Positions 56,712 through 64,000 of a DNA stretch of 64,000 nt are shown here, piece by piece. A model generated the notes under the pieces. That model was not told where the DNA came from. It was given only the letters and a program-made list of their open reading frames with translations, and made no database searches. The stretch covers positions 1,732,501 to 1,796,500 of the forward strand of contig NZ_CP071839.1 in assembly GCF_017526105.1 (NCBI RefSeq), given 5' to 3'. Position numbers and translations under genes: made by a program. Position 1 is the first letter of the stretch; each line of letters begins with the position of its first letter. This DNA comes from Streptomyces cyanogenus (GTDB lineage: Bacteria; Actinomycetota; Actinomycetes; Streptomycetales; Streptomycetaceae).

Positions 56712-58394
56712 GTGGCCCGGCGCCCCCTCCCCCGCATTCTGAGCAAGGACAGCGCCCAGATCGCCCGGACGCAGATCGCCCGGAGCAGGGAGCTGGCCCG
56801 GACGGCGGCCGACAGCGCCACCGACGTCCTCCACCCGCTGATCACCGTCACGCGCGGGCTGCGCCTGCTGGCCTCGGCCGGCCGGCGCAGGTGGGCGGAC
56901 ACCCCCAGGGACAAGCGGGGGCCACTTCTGTTCTTCGTGGCCTCCTTGGTGCTGCTCGTGGCCCTGATGCCGTACGGGCCGCTGCTCGCCGTCATCGCCG
57001 TGATGGCGGCAGCGGCCTGGCACGGCCGGGACCGCACCCCGCCGGCGCCCGAAGGGCCCGACGAGTCCCAGACCCAACGGCTCCAGGCGCTGTACGAGGC
57101 CCTGGTGCCGTACTTCTCCGGCGCCGACGACCCGGCACCGCTGTACGCGCACGGCGGCGAGTGGGAGAAGGCCTTCGCCGTGCACGAGTTCGACGACGCC
57201 GGGCGCGTCGCCCAGCTCGTGATCCGCTACCCCGCCTACTTCCCGGACGGCGAGCCCGAGGCCCGCGCGCGGATCGAGCAGTTGCTCACCGCGAAGGCCG
57301 GGCGGAGCCGCGAGTACCGCTTCGGGTGGGACGAGGCGGGCAACCAGCTCACCGTCACCGCTCTCGCACCGCTGCCCGCCGACGTCCCCGCCCAGCGCTT
57401 CGTCACCGCGCCCGGCGAGACCGTCCTCGGCTTCACCGACCCCAGCGAGGTCCCGCGCACGCTCCCCCTCTCCTACGGAGAGGAACAGATCGACATCCCG
57501 CCGGTCGTCTGGCGCACCGGCATCCGCTCCACCGAGCCGCACCTGCTGGCCCTCGGCCACCCCGGCAGCGGCACGTCCACCCTGCTGCGGTCCATCGCCC
57601 TGCAGACCCTGCAGTACGGCGATGTGCTGATCGTCGACGGCGGCGGCACCGGCGAGTACGCCTGCCTGACCGGACGGGCCGGGGTGCTGGCCGTGGAGTG
57701 CGCGCTGCCCGGGGCGCTGGCCAGCCTGGAGTGGGCAGCGCAGGAGACCGAGCGGCGGCTCATCGCGATCAACCTGGCGCGGCAGGCGGGCGACCCGCCG
57801 CCCGCGGACACCCGGCGCCCGCTGTGGATCATTCTCGACCGGCCGAGCGTCTTCGCGTACCTGGCCGCGGCGGACGGCCGCAAGGACCCGCAGGCGCTGC
57901 TCGGCGTGCCGCTGCGGCACGGGCGCGCGGCGAACGTGACCGTGGTCGTGGCCGAGCAGTTCGACAGTGCTGAGGCGTTGAGCGACGCCGTACGACAGCA
58001 CACGCGCGCGCGTGTCGTGCTCGGGCCGGCCGCGCCGGAGCAGGTGGAGGCGGTGCTCGGGGTGCCGCCGCACACCACGCCGATGGCGCACGTGCCGCCC
58101 GGGCGGGGGTACGCCCGGCTGGGGTCCGGTCCGGTGCACCGGCTCCAGGTGCCGCGTACGCCCGACCCGTACGACGACGCCACGAGTGATGCCGACCGGC
58201 AGGCGGTGCTGGAGTTGCTGCCGCCGCGGGCCACTGCGGTGGAGGCGGAGCCGGCGGGTCTTGGGCGGCAGACGGATCCCGCGAAGCCGGCGGATCCCGC
58301 GGAGCCGATGGATCTTGCCAAGCCGGCGGATCTTGCCAAGCCGGCGGTGCAGAACGCACCGGTGGCGGCGGAGGCCGTGCCGGCCGAGAGCTGA
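56712..58394 (+). CDS. sffA: FtsK/SpoIIIE-like sporulation protein SffA
   Basis: A 560-residue protein with two membrane segments (about 71-87 and 89-103, LLFFVASLVLLVALM and LLAVIAVMAAAAW), a linker, and an FtsK/SpoIIIE-like motor domain from about 230. The Walker A position reads GHPGSGTST (282-290); the normal lysine is threonine (Thr288). Walker B is LWIILDRP. The family role is DNA movement at sporulation septa, in complex with SmeA. The missing lysine suggests weak or no ATP hydrolysis. The C-terminus carries imperfect five-residue repeats of the D-L/P-A-K-P type. GTG 56712 has AGGAG upstream. Confidence 0.9.
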   Translation: MARRPLPRILSKDSAQIARTQIARSRELARTAADSATDVLHPLITVTRGLRLLASAGRRRWADTPRDKRGPLLFFVASLVLLVALMPYGPLLAVIAVMAAAAWHGRDRTPPAPEGPDESQTQRLQALYEALVPYFSGADDPAPLYAHGGEWEKAFAVHEFDDAGRVAQLVIRYPAYFPDGEPEARARIEQLLTAKAGRSREYRFGWDEAGNQLTVTALAPLPADVPAQRFVTAPGETVLGFTDPSEVPRTLPLSYGEEQIDIPPVVWRTGIRSTEPHLLALGHPGSGTSTLLRSIALQTLQYGDVLIVDGGGTGEYACLTGRAGVLAVECALPGALASLEWAAQETERRLIAINLARQAGDPPPADTRRPLWIILDRPSVFAYLAAADGRKDPQALLGVPLRHGRAANVTVVVAEQFDSAEALSDAVRQHTRARVVLGPAAPEQVEAVLGVPPHTTPMAHVPPGRGYARLGSGPVHRLQVPRTPDPYDDATSDADRQAVLELLPPRATAVEAEPAGLGRQTDPAKPADPAEPMDLAKPADLAKPAVQNAPVAAEAVPAES

Positions 58395-59001
58395 CCCGTC
58401 ACCTCCGCCCCGGCCGAACGGACCGTTCCGCCACCCACGCCGACCGGCCGCCGCCGCGCGCCCACCCGCGGATGCCCCGGCTTCGGGCCCACGGTGGCCG
58501 CACCTCCCCGGGGCGCGGGGAGCTGCGCGATCAGCCCCAGCGAGCCGCAGCCCACGACGGGCAGGAACTCACCGCAGTCGGCCGTCCTCCGCGACCGCTT
58601 CCCCCGACGGTGAAGAGAAGCCGGACACCCCCCTCGAAGGCACCGTCGACACAGCCCCGAACCGGTCAGGCCACGAACGTGCGCGGTGCCTCCGTGCCGC
58701 CCGACGCTCCCGATTCCACCAGACGCGCCGCGGCAGCGAGCCGTACCGCCGCCTCCTCCGCGACCGCTCCCCCCACGGTGAAGAGAAGCCGGACACCCCC
58801 CTCGAAGGCACCGTCGGCACAACCCCGAACCGGTCAGGCCACGAACGTGCGCGGTGCATCCGTGCCGCCCGACGCTCCCGATTCCACCAGACGCGCCGCG
58901 GCAGCGAGCCGTACCGCCGCCTCCTCCGCGACCGCTCCCCCCACGGTGAAGAGAAGCCGGACACCCCCCTCGAAGGCACCGTCGACACAGCCCCGAACCG
59001 G
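58395..59001. other. Convergent intergenic region, mostly duplicated gene end (607 bp)
   Basis: Between the sffA stop and the stop of the MocR-type gene. The first part holds a common Streptomyces dispersed element (58508-58560). From about 58584 on it consists of tandem copies of the 3' end of the MocR-type gene (see repeat entry). Open frames exist through the repeats but have no start, SD or family resemblance. Confidence 0.7.
58508..58560. repeat. Dispersed Streptomyces intergenic element (GGGGCGCGGGGAGCTGCGCGA type)
   Basis: GGCGCGGGGAGCTGCGCGAT followed by CAGCCCCAGCGAGCC resembles the GCGCGGGGAACTGCGCGACCAGCC element often seen in Streptomyces intergenic regions. Function unknown. Recognised from general familiarity, not by counting copies in this genome. 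Confidence 0.5.
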
Positions 59002-59114
59002 TCAGGCCACGAACGTGCGCGGTGCCTCCGTGCCGCCCGACGCTCCCGATTCCACCAGACGCGCCGCGGCAGCGAGCCGTACCGCCGCCTCCTCCGCGAC
59101 CGCTCCCCCCACGG
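58611..59114. repeat. 168-bp tandem repeat, three full copies, derived from the MocR-type gene end
   Basis: Copies begin at 58611, 58779 and 58947, each 168 bp, with only a few differences (for example GTCGACACAGCC versus GTCGGCACAACC in copy 2, and GCCTCC versus GCATCC). A fourth, diverged but native copy starts at 59115 inside the gene. A fragment of the unit precedes copy 1 (about 58584-58610). Each unit equals the gene's last 52 codons, its stop and 3 further codons, so the 56-codon unit preserves frame. Confidence 0.92.
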
Positions 59115-60510
59115 TGAAAGGAAGCCGGACGTACCCCTCGAAGGCGCCGTCGACACCGAAGCGGGGCCCGGACGGCACACGGACGCCGGTCCGCTCGCCC
59201 GCCTCCGCGAGGCGGGAGCCGGAGAGGCCGCCGGCGCGGACCCAGAGCGTCAGGCCACCGCGCGGAACCTCGAACTCCCAGTCGGGCAGTTCCCGCCGCA
59301 CCGCGGCCACCAGGGCGTCCCTGTTCTCCCGGGCCTGGGCGCGGCGCAGCTCGACCGCCTGGGCCCAGCCGTCGGTGCTGAACAGCCAGTTCACGGCCAG
59401 CTGCTCCAGCACCGGCGTACCCAGGTCGGCGTACGCCCGCGCGGCGACGAGGCTGCGGATGACGTCCGGCGCCGCCCGTACCCAGCCGATGCGCATCCCC
59501 GCCCAGAACGCCTTGCTGGCCGAGCCGACCGTGATCACCGTGGAGCCGGCCGGATCGAACCCGCACACCGGCCGGGGCATGCCGCCGTGCCGGAACTCCT
59601 CGTCGAGCCACAGCTCGGACATCGTCTCGTCGGCGACGAGCACCGTGCCGGCCGAGCGGGCCGCGTCCACCAGCCGGCGCCGCTGGTCCTCGTCGGCGAG
59701 CGCCCCGGTGGGGTTGTGGAAGTCGGCGACCACATAGGCGAGCCGGGGCGCCGCCTCGCGCAGGACCTGGCGCCAGCGGTCCATGTCCCAGCCGGACAGG
59801 CCCTCGGCCATGGCGACGGGGACCAGCCGCGCGCCCGTCTCGCGCATCAGCTGGAGGATGTTGGCGTAGGACGGCGACTCCACGGCGATCCGCTCGCCGC
59901 GGCCCGCGAAGAGATGGCAGATCGCGTCGATGGCGCCCATCGCACCGGTCGTCACCATGATCTGCTCCGGCATGGTGGGGATGCCGCGCGCGGTGTAGCG
60001 CTCGGCGATCATCGAGCGCAGGGCGGGCAGCCCGGCCGGGTAGTCGCCGTGGGTGTGGGCGTAGGGCGGCAGCTCCTCCAGGGCGCCCTGCACGGCCCGC
60101 GTGAGCCACGGCTCGGGCGCCGGGAGCGAGGCGCAGCCCAGGTCGATCATCGAGCCGAGGGACTCGGGGGGCAGGGGCTCGAGACCGCGGGCCGGGACCG
60201 GGTTGCCGGCCGGCACCGCGGTCCAGCTGCCGGCTCCGCGCCGGGATTCCAGGAAGCCCTCACCGCGCAGCGCCTCGTAGGCGGCGGCGACGGTGGTGCG
60301 GCTGACGGAGAGGGCCAGGGCCAGTTCGCGTTCCGCCGGGAGACGCGCGGCCACCGGGACGCGGCCCTCCAGCACGAGCAGCCGGATGCCGTCGGCGAGC
60401 GCGCGGTAGGCGGGCGGACGGCGGGTGCCGGGGCCGGCCGGACGGTCCTGCTGGGACTTGAGGAGCCGGGCGAGCTGTGCGGCCCCCACAGCCGAGGTCC
60501 ACTGCGCCAT
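59002..60510 (-). CDS. MocR-type regulator (GntR wHTH fused to PLP aminotransferase fold)
   Basis: A 502-residue protein. The winged helix (about 30-105) has AYRALADGIRLLVLEGRVPV, AERELALALSVSRTTVAAAY and LRGEGFLESRRGAGSW. The fold-type-I aminotransferase domain (about 130-490) has HGDYPAGLPALR, VVADFHNPTGALAD and the PLP lysine in VGSASKAFWAGMRIGW. Such proteins are PLP-sensing transcription factors, though some keep catalysis. The start is ATG 60510. It is divergent from the YczE-like gene, with a GGATGA/TCATCC repeat between them. Its last part lies in copy 3 of the 168-bp array, so its present C-terminus comes from a duplicated segment. Confidence 0.9.
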   Translation of the reverse strand: MAQWTSAVGAAQLARLLKSQQDRPAGPGTRRPPAYRALADGIRLLVLEGRVPVAARLPAERELALALSVSRTTVAAAYEALRGEGFLESRRGAGSWTAVPAGNPVPARGLEPLPPESLGSMIDLGCASLPAPEPWLTRAVQGALEELPPYAHTHGDYPAGLPALRSMIAERYTARGIPTMPEQIMVTTGAMGAIDAICHLFAGRGERIAVESPSYANILQLMRETGARLVPVAMAEGLSGWDMDRWRQVLREAAPRLAYVVADFHNPTGALADEDQRRRLVDAARSAGTVLVADETMSELWLDEEFRHGGMPRPVCGFDPAGSTVITVGSASKAFWAGMRIGWVRAAPDVIRSLVAARAYADLGTPVLEQLAVNWLFSTDGWAQAVELRRAQARENRDALVAAVRRELPDWEFEVPRGGLTLWVRAGGLSGSRLAEAGERTGVRVPSGPRFGVDGAFEGYVRLPFTVGGAVAEEAAVRLAAAARLVESGASGGTEAPRTFVA

Positions 60511-60542
60511 GAAGATCAGTCCACCTTCCCCGAATTGGCCAT

Positions 60543-60558
60543 GGATGACGATTCATCC
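60543..60558. promoter_or_regulatory. Inverted repeat between the MocR-type and YczE-like genes
   Basis: GGATGA and TCATCC separated by CGAT lie in the middle of the 102-bp divergent region. The site could be bound by the MocR-type regulator, since such regulators often control a divergent neighbour. The arms are short, so it stays tentative. Confidence 0.35.
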
Positions 60559-60612
60559 CAAGCCACAGAGTGTCATGCGTCAGGCCACCGTCACCACTCA
60601 GGGGGGATCTCC

Positions 60613-61404
60613 GTGTCCACCGCCAGCCCGTCCACACCCGGCACAGCCACTTCCGACCCAGCCGCCGCCCCCGCCACCTCCGCCCCCGCCACCTCCGCCC
60701 CCGCCGCCTCCCGCAGAGCCACCTCCGGCACAGCCGCTCCCGAGGCCTCGGCTCCCGGTCGCCGCCGTATCGGCCGCCGGCTGGTCCAGCTGTACTCCGG
60801 ACTCGCGCTCTACGGCGCGAGTTCCGCTCTTCTGGTGGGGGCGGGGCTGGGCCTGGAGCCGTGGAACGTGCTGCACCAAGGGCTCGCGGAGATGACCGGC
60901 CTGAGCATCGGGGTCGTGTTGATCATCGTGGGCGCGGCCGTACTGCTCCTGTGGATCCCGCTGCGCCAGCGGCCCGGGCTCGGCACCGTCTCCAACGTCT
61001 TCGTGATCGGCCTGGCGATGGACGGTACGCTCGCCCTGCTCCCGGACGCCCGTTCCCTCGCCGTGCGCGTCCCGCTGCTCCTGGCGGGCATCGTGCTGAA
61101 CGGCGCGGCGACCGGTCTCTACATCGCGGCGCGCTTCGGACCGGGGCCGCGCGACGGGCTGATGACGGGACTGCACCGGCGCACCGGCAAGTCGATCCGG
61201 CTGATACGGACGGCCGTCGAGGTGGCGGTGGTGGTCACCGGGTTCCTCCTGGGCGGCACGATCGGGGTGGGCACCGTGCTGTACGCGGTGTCCATCGGCC
61301 CGCTGGCGCAGGCGTTCCTGCGGGTGTTCGCCGTTCCGTCGGCACCGTCGGGCAGCACGGTCGTTGCCGGGGCGACACCCGGGCAGGCGATACTGCGTTC
61401 GTGA
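60613..61404 (+). CDS. YczE/YitT-like integral membrane protein
   Basis: A 263-residue protein with a disordered Ala/Thr/Pro-rich leader (about 50 residues) and five to six membrane helices. The first helix region is YSGLALYGASSALLVGAGLG, then LEPWNVLHQGLAEMTG, the family signature, IVLNGAATGLYIAARFGPGP and GVGTVLYAVSIGPLAQ. Function of the family is poorly known. Start at GTG 60613 because GGGGGGA is 5 nt upstream. The leader contains a 15-bp tandem duplication (60673-60702). Its stop overlaps the GDPD gene start. Confidence 0.85.
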   Translation: MSTASPSTPGTATSDPAAAPATSAPATSAPAASRRATSGTAAPEASAPGRRRIGRRLVQLYSGLALYGASSALLVGAGLGLEPWNVLHQGLAEMTGLSIGVVLIIVGAAVLLLWIPLRQRPGLGTVSNVFVIGLAMDGTLALLPDARSLAVRVPLLLAGIVLNGAATGLYIAARFGPGPRDGLMTGLHRRTGKSIRLIRTAVEVAVVVTGFLLGGTIGVGTVLYAVSIGPLAQAFLRVFAVPSAPSGSTVVAGATPGQAILRS

Positions 61405-62177
61405 CCCTTGCGACGCCGCCCATCCGCCACCCCTATCTGGACCACCCGGGGCCGATCGCCTTCGCCCACCGGGGCGGGGCGGCCGACGGCCTGGAGAACA
61501 CCGTGGCGCAGTTCCGGCGCGCGGTGGAGCTGGGCTACCGGTACATCGAGACCGATGTGCACGCCTCGGCGGACGGCCGGCTGGTCGCCTTCCACGACAC
61601 GACCCTGGACCGGGTCACCGACGGCACGGGCCGGATCGCCGACCTGCCGTGGGCGGAGATTCGGCACGCGCGCGTGGGCGGCCGTGAACCGGTGCCGCTG
61701 TTCGAGGAGCTGCTGGAGACGTTCCCCGAGGTGCGCTGGAACGTCGACATCAAGGCGGAGCCCGCGCTGCGGCCCCTGCTGGAGCTGATCGAGCGCACGA
61801 ACGCCTGGGACCGGGTCTGCGCGGGCTCCTTCTCCGAGGCGCGTGTGCTGCGCGCCCAGCGGCTGGCCGGGCCGCGGCTGGCCACCTCCTTCGGCACCCG
61901 CGGGGTGCTGAACCTGCGGCTGCGCTCCTGGGGGCTTCCGGCCGCGGTCCGCCGGTCGGCCGTGGCCGCGCAGGTGCCCGAGGCCCAGTCGGGCGTCCCC
62001 GTGGTCGACCACCGCTTCGTCCGCGCCGCCCACGCGCGCGGGCTGCAGGTGCACGTGTGGACGATCAACGACCCGGAGCGGGTGCACCGACTGCTGGACC
62101 TGGGGGTCGATGGCATCATGACCGATCACATCGACATGTTGCGCAAGGTCATGGAGGACCGCGGCGTCTGGGTCTGA
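61401..62177 (+). CDS. Glycerophosphodiester phosphodiesterase
   Basis: A 258-residue GDPD that hydrolyses glycerophosphodiesters to glycerol-3-phosphate and an alcohol. The metal/acid-base motif is FAHRGGAADGLENTVAQF, followed by YIETDVHASADGRLVAFHD, WNVDIKAEP and the C-terminal VWTINDPERVHRLLDLGVDG. No signal peptide, so it probably acts in the cytoplasm. GTG 61401 overlaps the YczE-like gene's stop (GTGA). It is followed after 53 bp by an MFS gene. This three-gene block matches the one found upstream of rbpA in other Streptomyces. Confidence 0.94.
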   Translation: MTLATPPIRHPYLDHPGPIAFAHRGGAADGLENTVAQFRRAVELGYRYIETDVHASADGRLVAFHDTTLDRVTDGTGRIADLPWAEIRHARVGGREPVPLFEELLETFPEVRWNVDIKAEPALRPLLELIERTNAWDRVCAGSFSEARVLRAQRLAGPRLATSFGTRGVLNLRLRSWGLPAAVRRSAVAAQVPEAQSGVPVVDHRFVRAAHARGLQVHVWTINDPERVHRLLDLGVDGIMTDHIDMLRKVMEDRGVWV

Positions 62178-62230
62178 CCGCCCGGCCGCAACCCGAGCCT
62201 TCGCAGGACAACGGGGAAGCGAGGGCACGG

Positions 62231-63574
62231 GTGAGCACGGACACCCTGCGGAACGCGGCGGACGAAGCCGCCGGGCTCAGGCGCGAGCAACGGGGATGGT
62301 ACGTCTACGACTGGGCGTGCTCCGTCTATTCGACGAGCGTCCTCACCGTCTTCCTCGGCCCGTACCTCACCTCGGTCGCCGAGCGGGCCGCGGACGGGGA
62401 CGGCTATGTGCACCCGCTGGGCCTCCCGGTCCGCGCGGGCTCCTTCTTCGCCTACTCGGTCTCCCTGTCGGTGATCGTGGCGGTGGTCCTGATGCCGCTG
62501 GTGGGCAGCGCGGCCGACCGCACGGGCCGCAAGAAGCCGCTCCTCGCGGCGGCGGCCTACACCGGCGCGGCGGCGACCGCGGGGATGTTCCTCCTGGACG
62601 GCGACCGGTATCTGCTCGGCGGGGTGCTGCTGGTGGTGGCCAACGCGGCGCAGTCCGTCGGGATGATGATCTACAACTCGTACCTGCCGCAGATCGCCCC
62701 GCCGGACCAGCGGGACGCGGTCTCGTCCCGGGGCTGGGCGTTCGGCTACGCGGCGGGCTCGCTGGTCCTCGTCGCCGACCTGGTGCTCTACTCGGCGCAC
62801 GACTCCTTCGGCCTGTCCGAGACGGCCGCGGTCCGCATCTGCCTGGCCTCGGCCGGACTGTGGTGGGGTGCCTTCACGCTCGTCCCGCTGCGCACGCTGC
62901 GCGACCGGCACGCGCGCGTGGCGCAGGCGACTGCTCCGGGGCTGCGGCAGCTCGCGGCGACGGTCCGGGACATGCGCAGGCATCCGCTGACCCTGGCGTT
63001 CCTGCTGGCGTACCTCGTCTACAACGACGGCATCCAGACGGTGATCACCCAGGCGTCGGTGTACGGCTCGGAGGAACTGGCGCTCGGCCAGTCGACGCTC
63101 ATCGTGGCCGTGCTGCTGGTGCAGGTGCTGGCGGTGGCCGGCGCCCTGGCGATGGGCCGGCTGGCGCGGAGGTACGGCGCGCAGCGCACGATCCTCGGCT
63201 CGCTGCTGGCCTGGACGCTCACGCTGGCGGCGGGCTGGTTCCTGCCCGCGCGGGCGCCGGTGTGGTTCTTCCTGCTGGCCGCCGGGATCGGCCTGGTCCT
63301 CGGCGGCAGCCAGGCGCTGTCCCGGTCGCTGTTCTCCCATCTCGTGCCGCCGGGCAAGGAGGCGGAGTACTTCTCCGCGTACGAGATGAGCGACCGCGGG
63401 ATGAGCTGGCTCGGCCCGCTGCTGTTCGGCATGACCTACCAGCTGACCGGAAGCTACCGGTCCGCGATCTTCTCGCTGGTGGCCTTCTTCGTCCTCGGTT
63501 TCGCCCTGCTCGCACGGGTCCCCGTGCGCCGGGCGATCCGCGAGGCGGGCAACCCGGTTCCGGAAAAGATCTAG
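62231..63574 (+). CDS. MFS transporter, UMF1 (Atg22-like) family
   Basis: A 447-residue membrane protein with about twelve helices. The N-terminal motif RGWYVYDWACSVYSTSVLTV is typical of the UMF1/Atg22 group. The loop 2-3 motif is VGSAADRTGRKKPLL. GIGLVLGGSQALSRSLFSHL and the family hallmark GKEAEYFSAYEMSDRGMSWL follow. Substrate unknown; fungal relatives export amino acids from vacuoles. Start at GTG 62231, preceded by GGAAGCGAGGG. A short hairpin directly follows its stop. Confidence 0.92.
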   Translation: MSTDTLRNAADEAAGLRREQRGWYVYDWACSVYSTSVLTVFLGPYLTSVAERAADGDGYVHPLGLPVRAGSFFAYSVSLSVIVAVVLMPLVGSAADRTGRKKPLLAAAAYTGAAATAGMFLLDGDRYLLGGVLLVVANAAQSVGMMIYNSYLPQIAPPDQRDAVSSRGWAFGYAAGSLVLVADLVLYSAHDSFGLSETAAVRICLASAGLWWGAFTLVPLRTLRDRHARVAQATAPGLRQLAATVRDMRRHPLTLAFLLAYLVYNDGIQTVITQASVYGSEELALGQSTLIVAVLLVQVLAVAGALAMGRLARRYGAQRTILGSLLAWTLTLAAGWFLPARAPVWFFLLAAGIGLVLGGSQALSRSLFSHLVPPGKEAEYFSAYEMSDRGMSWLGPLLFGMTYQLTGSYRSAIFSLVAFFVLGFALLARVPVRRAIREAGNPVPEKI

Positions 63575-63575
63575 G

Positions 63576-63595
63576 CGCCGATTTAGCACTCGGCG
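63576..63595 (+). terminator. Short hairpin after the UMF1-type gene
   Basis: CGCCGA and TCGGCG form a 6-bp stem with an 8-nt loop, starting right after the stop codon at 63574. Weak for a terminator, but placed where one is expected before rbpA. Confidence 0.4.
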
Positions 63596-63672
63596 TGAAA
63601 GGGCGGTAGTGTACGCGTTTGGCCTGCCAGGCGTACCGTTACTGCGCGTCAAAGATGCCGAAACGCTGGGTG

Positions 63673-63690
63673 ACATCTGCTAGCAGATGT
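63673..63690. promoter_or_regulatory. 18-bp perfect palindrome upstream of rbpA
   Basis: ACATCTGCTAGCAGATGT, extendable with one mismatch to 24 bp, lies 76 bp before the sigma-R -35 box. It could be an operator for a second rbpA promoter or a small terminator. No regulator is assigned. Confidence 0.5.
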
Positions 63691-63766
63691 GACAAACCGG
63701 GCGCCTGTGGGTAGAACAAGGGGCGGCTACGACGGCGACGCATGACCCGGAACGGGACCCGGAACG

Positions 63767-63793
63767 GGAATCTTTACCGCCGACCGGACGTTG
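63767..63793 (+). promoter_or_regulatory. Sigma-R promoter of rbpA
   Basis: GGGAAT (GGAAT at 63767-63771), an 18-bp spacer, then GTTG at 63790 matches the sigma-R consensus GGGAAT-N18-GTT. Transcription would start about 55 bp before the rbpA ATG. rbpA is a known thiol-stress target of sigma-R in S. coelicolor. Confidence 0.85.
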
Positions 63794-63853
63794 ACCGGAT
63801 GACGACGACAGCGACACCTGTCCTGTGGGCGACAAGCCCGGGAGGCACGATTC

Positions 63854-64000
63854 ATGAGTGAGCGAGCTCTTCGCGGTACGCGCCTCGTGGTGACCAGCTA
63901 CGAGACGGACCGCGGCATCGACCTGGCTCCGCGCCAGGCCGTGGAGTACGCATGTGAGAAGGGGCACCGTTTCGAGATGCCCTTCTCGGTCGAGGCGGAG
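63854..64000 (+). CDS. rbpA: RNA polymerase-binding protein RbpA (5' part; cut by window end)
   Basis: The first 49 residues are present, beginning MSERALRGTRLVVTSYETDR and including APRQAVEYACEKGHRFEMPF with the first Cys of the RbpA core. RbpA is an essential-to-important actinobacterial factor that binds the principal sigma factor and RNA polymerase and stabilises the open promoter complex. ATG 63854 follows GGAGG with an 8-nt gap. The full protein of about 124 residues continues beyond the window. The sigma-R promoter upstream ties it to the disulfide-stress response. Confidence 0.97.
   Translation, partial: MSERALRGTRLVVTSYETDRGIDLAPRQAVEYACEKGHRFEMPFSVEAE

Noticed and set aside
56477..58394. 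smeA-sffA as the transfer (traB) module of an integrative element
   Set aside because: No integrase, replication gene or attachment site is near. The small gene matches SmeA and the block lies in core synteny close to rbpA.
58472..59737. Open frames with 56-residue repeats on both strands over the 168-bp array
   Set aside because: They are produced by an in-frame tandem duplication of the MocR-type gene end. No start, SD or domain; the repeats read as Arg-rich sequence in the wrong frame.
63583..63591. TTAGCACTC, identical to one arm of the CIRCE heat-shock operator
   Set aside because: The second arm after 9 bp (GGGCGGTAG) matches GAGTGCTAA poorly. The bases are better explained as the loop and stem of the hairpin at 63576-63595.

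Overview
High G+C, strong third-position GC bias, SD-led GTG/ATG starts, ATGA/GTGA gene overlaps and the gene content identify this as a Streptomyces chromosome segment. The outer genes match the conserved core interval running from ptsI (S. coelicolor SCO1391) to smeA-sffA (SCO1415-1416) and rbpA (SCO1421). The interior carries several catabolic and accessory blocks.

Layout. 0-15 kb: ptsI, a conserved hypothetical gene, acetoacetyl-CoA synthetase, a GH31 glucosidase, a Nudix hydrolase, a DUF35/thiolase pair under a palindromic operator, an EAL-CBS-GGDEF protein, and glpF-glpK. 14.4-22.4 kb (minus strand): a conservon (cvnA sensor kinase, cvnB roadblock, cvnC DUF742, cvnD GTPase) with a fused HyuA/HyuB 5-oxoprolinase-like gene lying between cvnC and cvnD. 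23.7-38 kb: a complete choline-to-glycine catabolic island. BetA and BetB oxidise choline to glycine betaine. A Rieske oxygenase, dimethylglycine oxidase and sarcosine oxidase then remove the methyl groups. A mycothiol-dependent formaldehyde dehydrogenase and an MBL hydrolase dispose of the formaldehyde. An APC permease, an IclR regulator and a divergent Rieske ferredoxin/ferredoxin reductase pair complete it.

38-45.2 kb (minus strand): a three-gene operon encoding a 1547-aa SMC-like coiled-coil ATPase and two partners whose sizes and order resemble MukF/MukE or JetA/JetB. No JetD-type nuclease gene is present. This is my best candidate for an undescribed system. 45.2-50.5 kb: GntR regulator, MFS transporter, DUF1445 (putative D-glutamate cyclase) and pxpABC 5-oxoprolinase, with a 19-bp palindrome between the regulator and the transporter. 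50.4-55.5 kb: an SGNH hydrolase coupled to two GT4 glycosyltransferases, and a HEAT-like repeat protein. 55.8-64 kb: ankyrin protein, sporulation operon smeA-sffA, a 168-bp tandem array made from the 3' end of a MocR-type gene, that gene, a YczE-like membrane protein, a GDPD, a UMF1-type MFS transporter, and rbpA (cut by the window end) behind a textbook sigma-R promoter.

I saw no tRNA, rRNA, insertion sequence, integrase or CRISPR array. Function calls rest on motif reading and family knowledge; no database search was run.
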